From Trichlorobacter ammonificans (GTDB taxonomy: Bacteria > Desulfobacterota > Desulfuromonadia > Geobacterales > Pseudopelobacteraceae), in contig NZ_OW150024.1 of NCBI RefSeq assembly GCF_933509905.1, positions 2,096,001 to 2,160,000 on the forward strand: a stretch of 64,000 nt of DNA, in the 5' to 3' direction. The first letter of the stretch is position 1; every line of letters begins with the position of its first letter. Of the stretch, positions 56,700-64,000 are shown piece after piece. A model generated the notes under the pieces. The model did no database searches and was not told the DNA's origin. It worked only from the letters and a program-made list of their open reading frames with translations. The position numbers and the translations under genes were made by a program.

Positions 56700-57464
56700 T
56701 CAGACCACCCTGACCGGGACGCCCCGTCCCTGCAGATAGGTTTTCGCCTCTTCCACGGTATGCTGACGGAAGTGAAAAATGGAGGCTGCCAGACAGGCCG
56801 ACGCCCCGGCGGTGACAAAGCCGTCGTAGAGGTGCTCCAGGGTGCCCACCCCGCCGGAGGCGATCACCGGAATCCGGACCGCATCCACCACGGCCCGGGT
56901 CACGGCCAGGTCGTACCCATCCTTGGTGCCGTCCCGATCCATGCTGGTCAGCAGAATCTCGCCGGCTCCGTAGGACTCCATCCGCGCCGCCCACTCCACC
57001 ACGTCAATGCCGGTTGGCTTGCGGCCGCCGTGGGTGTAGACCTCCCAGCGCTGCTCCCCCGGCACCTGGCGGGCATCAATGGCCACCACGGTACATTGGG
57101 AGCCGAACCGCTCCGCCGCCTGCCGTACGAACTCGGGACGGTGAACCGCGGCGGTGTTGATGGATACCTTGTCGGCGCCGGCATTCAGCATCCGGCGGAT
57201 ATCCTCCACCACCCGAATCCCCCCCCCTACGGTGAGCGGCATAAAGACCCGCTCGGCGGTGCGGCGCACCACATCCACCATGGTATCGCGCCCATCGCTG
57301 GAGGCGGTGATATCCAGGAAAGTCAACTCATCGGCCCCCTGACGATCATAGGCCTCCGCGATCTCCACCGGATCCCCGGCGTCCCGCAGGTCCAGGAACT
57401 GCACCCCCTTGACCACCCGGCCACCGGTAACGTCCAGACAGGGAATGATGCGGCGGGTCAGCAC
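56700..57464 (-). CDS. hisF: Imidazole glycerol phosphate synthase, cyclase subunit
   Basis: A 254-residue TIM barrel that, with HisH, turns PRFAR and ammonia into IGP and AICAR. Catalytic Asp residues are in [14 protein letters not shown] near residue 11 and in [14 protein letters not shown] near 130. VGGGIR and [12 protein letters not shown] bind the phosphates. It overlaps hisA by seven bases. Confidence 0.97.
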   Translation of the reverse strand: MLTRRIIPCLDVTGGRVVKGVQFLDLRDAGDPVEIAEAYDRQGADELTFLDITASSDGRDTMVDVVRRTAERVFMPLTVGGGIRVVEDIRRMLNAGADKVSINTAAVHRPEFVRQAAERFGSQCTVVAIDARQVPGEQRWEVYTHGGRKPTGIDVVEWAARMESYGAGEILLTSMDRDGTKDGYDLAVTRAVVDAVRIPVIASGGVGTLEHLYDGFVTAGASACLAASIFHFRQHTVEEAKTYLQGRGVPVRVV

Positions 57465-58195
57465 GCTCTGCCCCGCCTGGTCAGGGCAATGGCTTCGGCA
57501 AGGTCGATGGCGCCCGTGTAGATCGCCTTGCCGGTAATGGTGCCGCTGACGCCGCTCGCCTCGATGGCCATCAGGTTTTCGATATCGGCGAGGGAGGAGA
57601 CACCGCCGGAGGCGATCACCGGAATGGCGATCGCTTCGGCCAGAGCCCTGGTGGCCTCGATGTTGGGGCCGGCCATCATGCCGTCCCGGCTGATGTCGGT
57701 GTAGATGATGGCCGACACGCCGCAGTCCTCAAACTTCCGGGCCAGATCCACGGCGGTGATGCCGGTCACCTCCGCCCACCCCTGCACCGCCACCATACCG
57801 TTCTTGGCATCGATCCCCACCACGATCCGACCGGGGAATTTCCGGCAGGCCTCCACCACCAGCTCGGGATTGCGTTGGGCAGCCGTGCCGATGATCACCC
57901 GGGACAGCCCCAGGGAGAGGTACGCCTCGATGGTGGCGATGTCACGGATGCCGCCACCCAGCTGGGCCGGGATACTGATCGCCGCCAGGATCGCCTCGAT
58001 GGCCCCCTTGTTCTTCGGCTCACCGGCAAAGGCACCGTCCAGGTCCACCAGGTGCAGCAGTTCGGCCCCGGCCTGCTGCCATTTCAGCGCCTGCTCGGCC
58101 GGGTTATCGGAAAACACGGTGTCGCGGTCCATCTCTCCCTGCTCCAGACGGACACACTTTCCTTCCTTCAGATCAATGGCGGGTATGACGATCAT
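57458..58195 (-). CDS. hisA: ProFAR isomerase
   Basis: A 245-residue TIM-barrel isomerase (fourth histidine step). [14 protein letters not shown] contains the catalytic base Asp8; the acid Asp is in [14 protein letters not shown] near residue 130. LGGGIRD and [10 protein letters not shown] are phosphate loops. It starts one base after the hisH stop. Confidence 0.97.
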   Translation of the reverse strand: MIVIPAIDLKEGKCVRLEQGEMDRDTVFSDNPAEQALKWQQAGAELLHLVDLDGAFAGEPKNKGAIEAILAAISIPAQLGGGIRDIATIEAYLSLGLSRVIIGTAAQRNPELVVEACRKFPGRIVVGIDAKNGMVAVQGWAEVTGITAVDLARKFEDCGVSAIIYTDISRDGMMAGPNIEATRALAEAIAIPVIASGGVSSLADIENLMAIEASGVSGTITGKAIYTGAIDLAEAIALTRRGRAC

Positions 58196-58196
58196 C

Positions 58197-58823
58197 TCAA
58201 CCTTTCATCTCGGCAAAGTTTTTCAGCATCGCAAGGCCCACGGCCTGGGATTTCTCCGGGTGGAACTGTGTGGCCACCAGGTTATCCCGGCGGATGGCGG
58301 CGCAGAACTCCCGGCCATAGGTACAGGTGGCGGCCACCACGGCCGGATCATCCGGTTGGACATAGTAGGAGTGGACAAAGTAGACGTCGCTGCCATCGGC
58401 AATACCGTCAAAAAGCGGCGATGGCTGCCTGAAGCTGAGCTGGTTCCACCCCATGTGCGGTACCGGCAGTTTTTCGCCCCCCTCGGTCATACCGTCGGGA
58501 AAGCGGACCACCCTGCCGGGAATCACCTCCAACCCCTTGTGCAGACCGAACTCCTCACTCTCCGAGAACAGGAGCTGCAACCCCAGACAGATTCCCAGAA
58601 AAGGACGCCCCTCGGCGATCACCTGCAGGATCGGCTCAACGAAGCCCCCCTGCTCCAGGTTGCGGATACAATCACGGAAAGCCCCCACACCGGGCAATAC
58701 CACCCGCTCCGCAGCCAGAATCCGGGCCGGGTCCGCAGTAACCAGCGCCTCGTAGCCAACTTTCTCGAATCCCTTCTGGACCGAGCGCAGGTTACCCATG
58801 CCATAATCGATAATTGCAATCAT
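58197..58823 (-). CDS. hisH: Imidazole glycerol phosphate synthase, glutaminase subunit
   Basis: A 208-residue class I glutamine amidotransferase. The catalytic Cys is in [10 protein letters not shown] near residue 80 (PFLGICLG), and the His and Glu in QFHPEKSQ near 188. It supplies ammonia to HisF. Its ATG overlaps the stop of the chemoreceptor gene upstream (ATGA), so the two are translated together; hisB, the usual upstream neighbour, is absent. Confidence 0.97.
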   Translation of the reverse strand: MIAIIDYGMGNLRSVQKGFEKVGYEALVTADPARILAAERVVLPGVGAFRDCIRNLEQGGFVEPILQVIAEGRPFLGICLGLQLLFSESEEFGLHKGLEVIPGRVVRFPDGMTEGGEKLPVPHMGWNQLSFRQPSPLFDGIADGSDVYFVHSYYVQPDDPAVVAATCTYGREFCAAIRRDNLVATQFHPEKSQAVGLAMLKNFAEMKG

Positions 58824-60373
58824 TTAATACCGTGCTTGATCAGGTGGGGCGCATAGCGCTTGTCCTCACCCTTGATATGGTTGGTCAGCCAGTCCTGCAG
58901 AAAATCGATAACGCTCTGGGTCAGTACCGCCTGTCCTCCCTCGAACTGCCCCTTCAGCTCCAGCACCTGGTTCACCAGCTTGGCGTGCAACTGTTTATGG
59001 CCTGCCTCCTGGGGATAACCGGTGGTGCGGAAGGCGTTCTCCTCGTGGGCGAAGTGGGAGCCGGTGTAGTCGATCAGGCGGTTCAGAATCTGGCCGATGG
59101 CCTCCTTGCTCCGCTTCTGCTGCATGGCGTCGTGCAGCTCGTTGACCATGTTGAACAGGACCTTGTGCTGCTCGTCGATGCTGCGAATACCGGTCTCGAA
59201 GCTGCTGTCCCATTCCAGGGCGTTGGAAAGGCGGAACCGTCCCACCAGCTTGTGCAGCTCGTCAACCTGCTCGGCCAGTTTCTGGGTGGCCACGGTGGTG
59301 CTGCGGGCATTGTCCACGTTGCTCTGCACCACGTCGGTGATCATCTGGATATTCTGGGTGATCTCGCTGGTGGTGGCGGTCTGCTCCTCGGCGGCGGTGG
59401 CCACCTGGCTGATCTGCAGCGACAGCTCACTGATCTTGTTGAGGATATCCTCCAACGCCTCACCGGAGCTGGTGGTGGATTCCGTGCCCCGCTTGACCTG
59501 CTCCACACCGGCGCTCATGGAGCTGACCGCTGTCTGGGTTTCGGCCTGAATGGTCTTGATCATGCCGCTGATTTCCTTGGTGGCCTTGGTGGTCCGCTCC
59601 GCCAGGGCGCGCACCTCGTCGGCAACCACGGCAAAACCGCGTCCCATCTCCCCGGCCCGGGCCGCTTCGATGGCGGCGTTCAGGGCCAGCAGGTTGGTCT
59701 GGTCGGCAATATCCTCGATGGTGCCCACAATGGCGCCGATCTGGTCGGAACGGGAGCCCAGGGCTTCCACTGTGGCTGAAGAAGAGACCACCAGTTGGGC
59801 GATATTCTCCATGACCTTCACACTGTCGCTGACAATGCGGGCGCCGGCCGTGGTCTGCTCAGAAGCAACATGAGCATTTTCGGCGGCATAGAGGCAGTTG
59901 CGGGCAATATCGCTGGAGGTGGCGGACATCTCCTCGCTGGCAGTGGCGATGGTGCCGGCCTGCATGGCCACATCCTCGGCAGCGGCAGTCATGGAGGCGG
60001 TGGTATTGCCCACCAGGGCAACCGAGTCCCGAACCAGGTCGGCAACGGAGAAAAACTGGCGCATGGCCCTGTTGATGTCGCCCATCATGGCGTTGAAGGC
60101 GGTGCCCAGGCGGGCGATTTCACCGATACCGTCGGGCGTCACCTTGGCCGACAGATCGCCGCTTGCTGCCTTTTCCATGGCGGCAACCAGCTTCTCAAGC
60201 GGCTTGAAGGCGCTCTGACAGAGCAGCCAGAGCACCATGGAGGACCCCGCCAGCAGTGCGATGCCGACCGCCAGGGCAACAAGGGCGCCCATCGGTGCCA
60301 GGATGGTCATCAGGATAACCGTCAGCACGACAACAACAGCATTTCCCAGAACAACCCGTGCCGTAAAATTCAT
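58820..60373 (-). CDS. Methyl-accepting chemotaxis protein with C-terminal hemerythrin domain
   Basis: A 517-residue receptor. Two close hydrophobic segments (about 7-30 and 32-52) leave almost no periplasmic domain. HAMP (about 52-105) and the MCP signalling domain follow, with the tip [30 protein letters not shown]. From about residue 385 a bacteriohemerythrin domain begins: [32 protein letters not shown] and [10 protein letters not shown] hold the His/Glu/Asp ligands of a diiron centre. It should sense oxygen from inside the cell. GGGAGGTGG precedes the ATG. Confidence 0.93.
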   Translation of the reverse strand: MNFTARVVLGNAVVVVLTVILMTILAPMGALVALAVGIALLAGSSMVLWLLCQSAFKPLEKLVAAMEKAASGDLSAKVTPDGIGEIARLGTAFNAMMGDINRAMRQFFSVADLVRDSVALVGNTTASMTAAAEDVAMQAGTIATASEEMSATSSDIARNCLYAAENAHVASEQTTAGARIVSDSVKVMENIAQLVVSSSATVEALGSRSDQIGAIVGTIEDIADQTNLLALNAAIEAARAGEMGRGFAVVADEVRALAERTTKATKEISGMIKTIQAETQTAVSSMSAGVEQVKRGTESTTSSGEALEDILNKISELSLQISQVATAAEEQTATTSEITQNIQMITDVVQSNVDNARSTTVATQKLAEQVDELHKLVGRFRLSNALEWDSSFETGIRSIDEQHKVLFNMVNELHDAMQQKRSKEAIGQILNRLIDYTGSHFAHEENAFRTTGYPQEAGHKQLHAKLVNQVLELKGQFEGGQAVLTQSVIDFLQDWLTNHIKGEDKRYAPHLIKHGIK

Positions 60374-60409
60374 ACGCTGCCACCTCCCAAAAGGTTAGGT
60401 TGGAGGAAT

Positions 60410-62473
60410 CTATGCAGAAAGCCTGGAGAAGTCGGCGATCTTACCGAAAAGCCGATTGATGGCGGTCAGAAGCGCCAGCCGGTTGCCGCGGACATCCTGG
60501 TCGTCGGCCATGACCATGACGGCATCAAAGAAACCGTCAATGGCCCACTTGATGGCGGCGATCTCGGTCAGCGCCTCCAGATAAGCCCCTTTGCCGGTTT
60601 CGGCGTCCACCTTGACCTTGGCCTCCTGGAACGCCTTGTACAGGGTATGCTCGGCTTCGTCCTGGAACTTGTCCGGCAACACCGGGGCATCAACCCCGTC
60701 CTTGACGATATTGCAGACCCGTTTGAAGGCAGCGGTCAGGCTCTGGTAGTCGTCCCGCAGCCGGAACGTCGAAAGAGCCGTGATACGGGCCGCCACGTCC
60801 GCCAAGTCGTCGAAGCCGGCCGCCACCGCCGCATCCACCACATCGGCCGGATACTGCTCGGCCAGCAGGTTGATGAAACGGCCCCGGAAGAACTCGATGA
60901 TGTCGCCATGTACTTCTTCGTACTTCCGGGTCATCCGGGTGGCAAGGGACTGGAGCGCCTCGGTGACAAAGGCCGACAGGGAGAAACGATACCCCCTGTC
61001 GAGAACAATATTGATGATGCCGATGGCGGCACGGCGCAGGGCATAGGGGTCTGCCGAGCCGGTGGGGATCAGCCCCACGCTGAAACAGCCGCAGATGCTG
61101 TCCAGCTTGTCGGCAATGGAGACAAACGCCCCCACATCGGAAGCCGGCAGGTCGCCGCCGGCCTGGGTCGGCAGATAATGCTCGGCAATGGCGTTGGCCA
61201 CCTCCGGATCGATCCCTTCCAGCAGGGCGTACTCACGCCCCATGATCCCCTGCACTTCGGGGAACTCGCCCACCATGCCGGAGACCAGGTCGGCCTTACA
61301 GAGGTAGGCGGCTTCATGAACCTTGCCGACGACGGCCGGGTTGAGCTGACGGGCCAGGCTCCCGGCAAGACGGCGGAACCGCTCCATCTTCTCGTAGGAG
61401 GTCCCCAGTTTCTGCTGGTAGATGACCGACTTCAGCGACTCGACCCGGGTGGCCAGCTTCACCTTCTGATCCTCTTCAAAGAAGAAGCGCGCGTCGGAGA
61501 GGCGGGCCCGCAGCACCCGCTCGTTCCCCTTGACCACCACCGACGGGTCTTCGGCCACGGTGTTGGGGATGGTGATGAAATAGGGAAGCAGCTTCCCCTG
61601 CTCGTCAACCACCGAGAAGTAGCGTTGATGGGAACGCATGGAGGTGATCAGCACCTCCTTGGGAACCACCAGAAACTCGGCCGGAATGGTCCCCACAATG
61701 GCGCTGGGGTACTCCACCAGATAGGTTACTTCGTCCAGCAGCGCCTCGTCCGGCAGCAGCTGGCCGCCGGTACCCTTGGCCGCCCGGTGGGTCTCCCGGC
61801 GGATGGTTTCCTTGCGCCGTTCCTGGTCCACGATCACGAAGTGTCGCTCGCACTCCTCCTGATAATGGGCGAAGTCCCGTACCGGAAACGTCTGATTGGC
61901 CATGAAGCGGTGGCCGCGGGAGATGTTGCCGCTCTGGATCGGCCCGAAGGCAAAGGGGATCACACTGCCGTCGAACAGGGCCACGATCCAGTGCACCGGC
62001 CGGGCGAAGCGGACATCCAGGTCGGCCCAGCGCATGGACTTTTTGAACGGAATGGTGGCGATCAGCCGGGGCAGCAGTTCGGCCAGCAGCTCATGGGTGG
62101 GGCGGCCGCTCTCCTTTTTGGTGACGGCCAGGTACTCGCCTTTGTCGGTGTCGACCACCTGCAGTTCGGCAACCGTGACCCCCTGGCCCCGGGCAAACCC
62201 TTCCGCAGCCTTGGTCGGTTTCCCCTCGGCGTCGAAGGCGGCCTTTTTCGAGGGGCCCATGGCGGTAATCTCGGCATCGGGCTGCAGGGCCGGCAGCCCC
62301 TGTACCACCAGGGTCAGCCGGCGCGGGGTGCCCAGCGTCCTGATCCCGCTGAACTCCAGACGGGCCGCAGCCAGTTCTTTGCGGATCATCTCTTCCATGG
62401 CCGAGAGCGCCTTGGGGACAAAACCGGCCGGAATCTCCTCCGCGCCGATCTCAAGCAGCAGTTCCCTGGACAT
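60410..62473 (-). CDS. glyS: Glycyl-tRNA synthetase beta subunit
   Basis: A 687-residue tRNA-binding subunit of the alpha2-beta2 bacterial GlyRS. It starts LLLEIGAEEIPAGFVPKAL and shows TPRRLTLVVQGL, MGPSKKAAFDAEGKPTKAA, SMRWADLDVRFARPVHWIVAL, TSMRSHQRYFSV and the C-terminal HD-like and DALR-like parts. It lies three bases after glyQ. Confidence 0.97.
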   Translation of the reverse strand: MSRELLLEIGAEEIPAGFVPKALSAMEEMIRKELAAARLEFSGIRTLGTPRRLTLVVQGLPALQPDAEITAMGPSKKAAFDAEGKPTKAAEGFARGQGVTVAELQVVDTDKGEYLAVTKKESGRPTHELLAELLPRLIATIPFKKSMRWADLDVRFARPVHWIVALFDGSVIPFAFGPIQSGNISRGHRFMANQTFPVRDFAHYQEECERHFVIVDQERRKETIRRETHRAAKGTGGQLLPDEALLDEVTYLVEYPSAIVGTIPAEFLVVPKEVLITSMRSHQRYFSVVDEQGKLLPYFITIPNTVAEDPSVVVKGNERVLRARLSDARFFFEEDQKVKLATRVESLKSVIYQQKLGTSYEKMERFRRLAGSLARQLNPAVVGKVHEAAYLCKADLVSGMVGEFPEVQGIMGREYALLEGIDPEVANAIAEHYLPTQAGGDLPASDVGAFVSIADKLDSICGCFSVGLIPTGSADPYALRRAAIGIINIVLDRGYRFSLSAFVTEALQSLATRMTRKYEEVHGDIIEFFRGRFINLLAEQYPADVVDAAVAAGFDDLADVAARITALSTFRLRDDYQSLTAAFKRVCNIVKDGVDAPVLPDKFQDEAEHTLYKAFQEAKVKVDAETGKGAYLEALTEIAAIKWAIDGFFDAVMVMADDQDVRGNRLALLTAINRLFGKIADFSRLSA

Positions 62474-62476
62474 GCC

Positions 62477-63352
62477 TTAGTTCCCCCCTTTCAGCAGCGG
62501 ATAGCCCAGCCGTTCCCGTTGCTGAACGTAGGCTTCGGCACAGAGCTTCGCCACGTTGCGGACCCGGCCGATGTACGAGGCGCGCTCGGTCACCGAGATG
62601 GCGCCGCGGGCATCCAGCAAGTTGAAGGTATGGGAACATTTCATGACAAAATCATAGGCCGGGAATACCAAGCCTTTTTCAGCCAGGCGGATACATTCCT
62701 GTTCATAGTTGGTAAACGACTCCAGGAGCAGCGCCACATTGGCCTCTTCGAAGTTGTAGGTGGAAAACTCCACCTCGGTCTGGTGATGGATATCGCCGTA
62801 CTTGACCCCCTTCACCCACTCCAGGTCGTAGACGTTGTCCACCCCCTGCAGGTACATGGCGATCCGCTCGCAGCCGTAGGTGATCTCCCCGGCAACCGGC
62901 TTGAGGTCGATGCCGCCGGCCTGCTGAAAATAGGTGAACTGCGTGATCTCCATGCCGTCCAGCCAGACCTCCCAGCCCAGCCCCCAGGCCCCCAGGGTGG
63001 GGGATTCCCAGTCATCCTCCACGAAGCGGATATCATGCTGGCTCGGATTGATGCCAAAGGCCCGCAGGCTGTCCAGGTAGAGATCCAGGATATTGGTGGG
63101 GGACGGCTTCATGATCACCTGGAACTGATAGTAGTGCTGCAGCCGGTTGGGATTCTCACCGTAGCGGCCGTCCGTCGGACGCCGGGAGGGCTCCACGTAG
63201 GCGACGTTCCAGGGCTCGGGCCCGAGAACCCGCAAGAAGGTGGCGGGATTGAAGGTACCGGCGCCCTTTTCGGTATCGTAGGGCTGCTGGATCACGCAGC
63301 CCTGCTTGGCCCAGTACCCCTGCAGGGAAAGAATCAGATCCTGAAACGTCAC
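62477..63352 (-). CDS. glyQ: Glycyl-tRNA synthetase alpha subunit
   Basis: A 291-residue catalytic subunit. [63 protein letters not shown] and [30 protein letters not shown] are diagnostic. It is the first gene of a possible glyQ-glyS-receptor-hisHAFE transcript, since all gaps are 36 bases or less. Confidence 0.97.
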   Translation of the reverse strand: MTFQDLILSLQGYWAKQGCVIQQPYDTEKGAGTFNPATFLRVLGPEPWNVAYVEPSRRPTDGRYGENPNRLQHYYQFQVIMKPSPTNILDLYLDSLRAFGINPSQHDIRFVEDDWESPTLGAWGLGWEVWLDGMEITQFTYFQQAGGIDLKPVAGEITYGCERIAMYLQGVDNVYDLEWVKGVKYGDIHHQTEVEFSTYNFEEANVALLLESFTNYEQECIRLAEKGLVFPAYDFVMKCSHTFNLLDARGAISVTERASYIGRVRNVAKLCAEAYVQQRERLGYPLLKGGN

Positions 63353-63493
63353 GGCACGACCTCCGGCAGGATGGAGTGAAAAAGAAGATCAAAGGGGCAT
63401 ACGATAGCAGGCCGCAGCCACAGGGGTCAAGGGGCAAGAGGACTGCCCCGGTTCTTTTTGAAGGCACGGGCTCCGATTGTTCGTACTTTTCCG

Positions 63494-63524
63494 TTGACAT
63501 TGATCCGCGGTTTGTGATTATGCT
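63494..63524 (+). promoter_or_regulatory. Possible promoter of rho with long leader
   Basis: TTGACA (63494-63499) is followed 17-19 bases later by ATTATGCT. The leader to the rho start is about 230 bases, with a C-rich stretch (63680-63740) such as Rho itself could bind. The rest of the 405-base gap 63353-63757 shows no gene or RNA that I recognise. Confidence 0.45.
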
Positions 63525-63757
63525 GAAACGCTGCCTACGCAGCTATTGCCCTCGTTGGCCTTCATACCTGTGTCTGACTCCCATTAGAAAAAACTGCTTA
63601 ATCCAAATTTATAGGCTGTAGATGTGCTGTTTCACATATCCCGCGCAACCAGAGGTATCCTTTCCTGATATCAGTGCCGTCGCAGCCGTCCCCGTCCGCA
63701 CCGGACCGGCTTGAAACCATCCCCGCAACCTAATCCCACCAGCAGGAGAATGTCGTC

Positions 63758-64000
63758 GTGAATTTACAGGAATTGAAAGGCAAGAAGATCAGTGAACTGA
63801 ACACCATTGCTCGTGATCTGAACATCGAGGGTGCATCGGGTCTGCGCAAGCAGGATCTGATCTTTGCCATTCTCAATGCCCAGACGGAACAGAACGGCTC
63901 CATCTACGGCGAGGGTGTCCTGGAAATCCTGCAGGACGGCTTCGGCTTCCTGCGGGCCACCGACTACAACTACCTGCCCGGTCCCGACGACATCTACGTT
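63758..64000 (+). CDS. rho: Transcription termination factor Rho, N-terminal part (cut by window edge)
   Basis: Eighty-one codons are present. [20 protein letters not shown] with [11 protein letters not shown] is the N-terminal Rho helical domain, and [33 protein letters not shown] begins the RNA-binding cold-shock domain. It starts at GTG 63758 with GGAG ten bases upstream; a nearby ATG at 63750 leads at once to a stop. The ATPase part lies beyond the window. Confidence 0.96.
   Translation, partial: MNLQELKGKKISELNTIARDLNIEGASGLRKQDLIFAILNAQTEQNGSIYGEGVLEILQDGFGFLRATDYNYLPGPDDIYV

Noticed and set aside
59795-63379. A 1194-codon open frame on the plus strand, antisense to the receptor, glyS and glyQ.
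   Set aside because: It is the mirror of strongly recognised genes in GC-rich DNA. Its translation is low-complexity in Gly/His/Gln and matches no family.
63353-63757. A tRNA or small RNA in the gap before rho.
   Set aside because: I found no cloverleaf, no GTTC-A T-loop and no strong hairpin with a T run.

Overview
The window is high-GC chromosomal DNA from a Geobacter-like bacterium (Desulfuromonadota; Geobacter, Trichlorobacter or Pelobacter propionicus relatives). The main reasons are a hexaheme c-type cytochrome, TRAP dicarboxylate transporters under sigma-54 control, two-subunit glycyl-tRNA synthetase, a methyl-accepting protein with a hemerythrin tail, and the gene orders rpsU-cvpA-dnaG-rpoD and pgpH-ybeY-ybeX-lnt. 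No rRNA, tRNA, CRISPR array, insertion sequence or prophage was recognised. The coding content is mostly housekeeping.

Layout. 1-10.9 kb: metY (cut by the window edge), a GAF-GGDEF cyclase, tsaC, an M29 aminopeptidase, dut, an M16 peptidase, rfbC, an MFS transporter, a znuACB operon split by a hairpin repeat, and cheW. 11-16.8 kb: a UbiD-type decarboxylase, then a DctB/DctD-like sensor kinase and sigma-54 activator. 17-23.7 kb: two tandem copies of dctPQM, each with its own sigma-54 promoter and TGGC-N8-GCCA upstream sites. 23.7-29 kb: an OmpR-type two-component pair, a hexaheme cytochrome whose promoter shares the pair's operator-like element, and fetAB. 29-34.6 kb: uppP, polA carrying an in-frame repeat insertion, a decayed ccdAB toxin-antitoxin pair, and a DUF4403 protein. 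34.7-42 kb: DUF503, pgpH-ybeY-ybeX-lnt, a thiamine-binding-like protein, and an RdgC-like protein. 42-48 kb: a secreted beta-helix protein, a secreted lipase-like hydrolase, and a LuxR-type two-component pair. 48.2-50.5 kb: obg-proB. 50.5-56.3 kb: the macromolecular synthesis operon. 56.3-63.4 kb: glyQ-glyS, the hemerythrin chemoreceptor, and hisHAFE. 63.7 kb to the end: the start of rho.

The strongest regulatory story is at 12.9-23.7 kb. A complete sensor and enhancer-binding regulator sits directly upstream of two near-identical dicarboxylate TRAP operons. The promoters have diverged everywhere except the GG-N10-GC core and the proposed activator sites, while the coding parts are a mosaic of identical and diverged blocks, which suggests gene conversion. 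The best evolutionary curiosities are the frameshifted ccdB with its ccdA tail, the roughly 39-codon palindromic repeat inside the polA proofreading domain, and the dispersed GCGGAT hairpins, one of which lies inside the zinc-uptake operon. I did not find a clearly new defence or enzymatic system.
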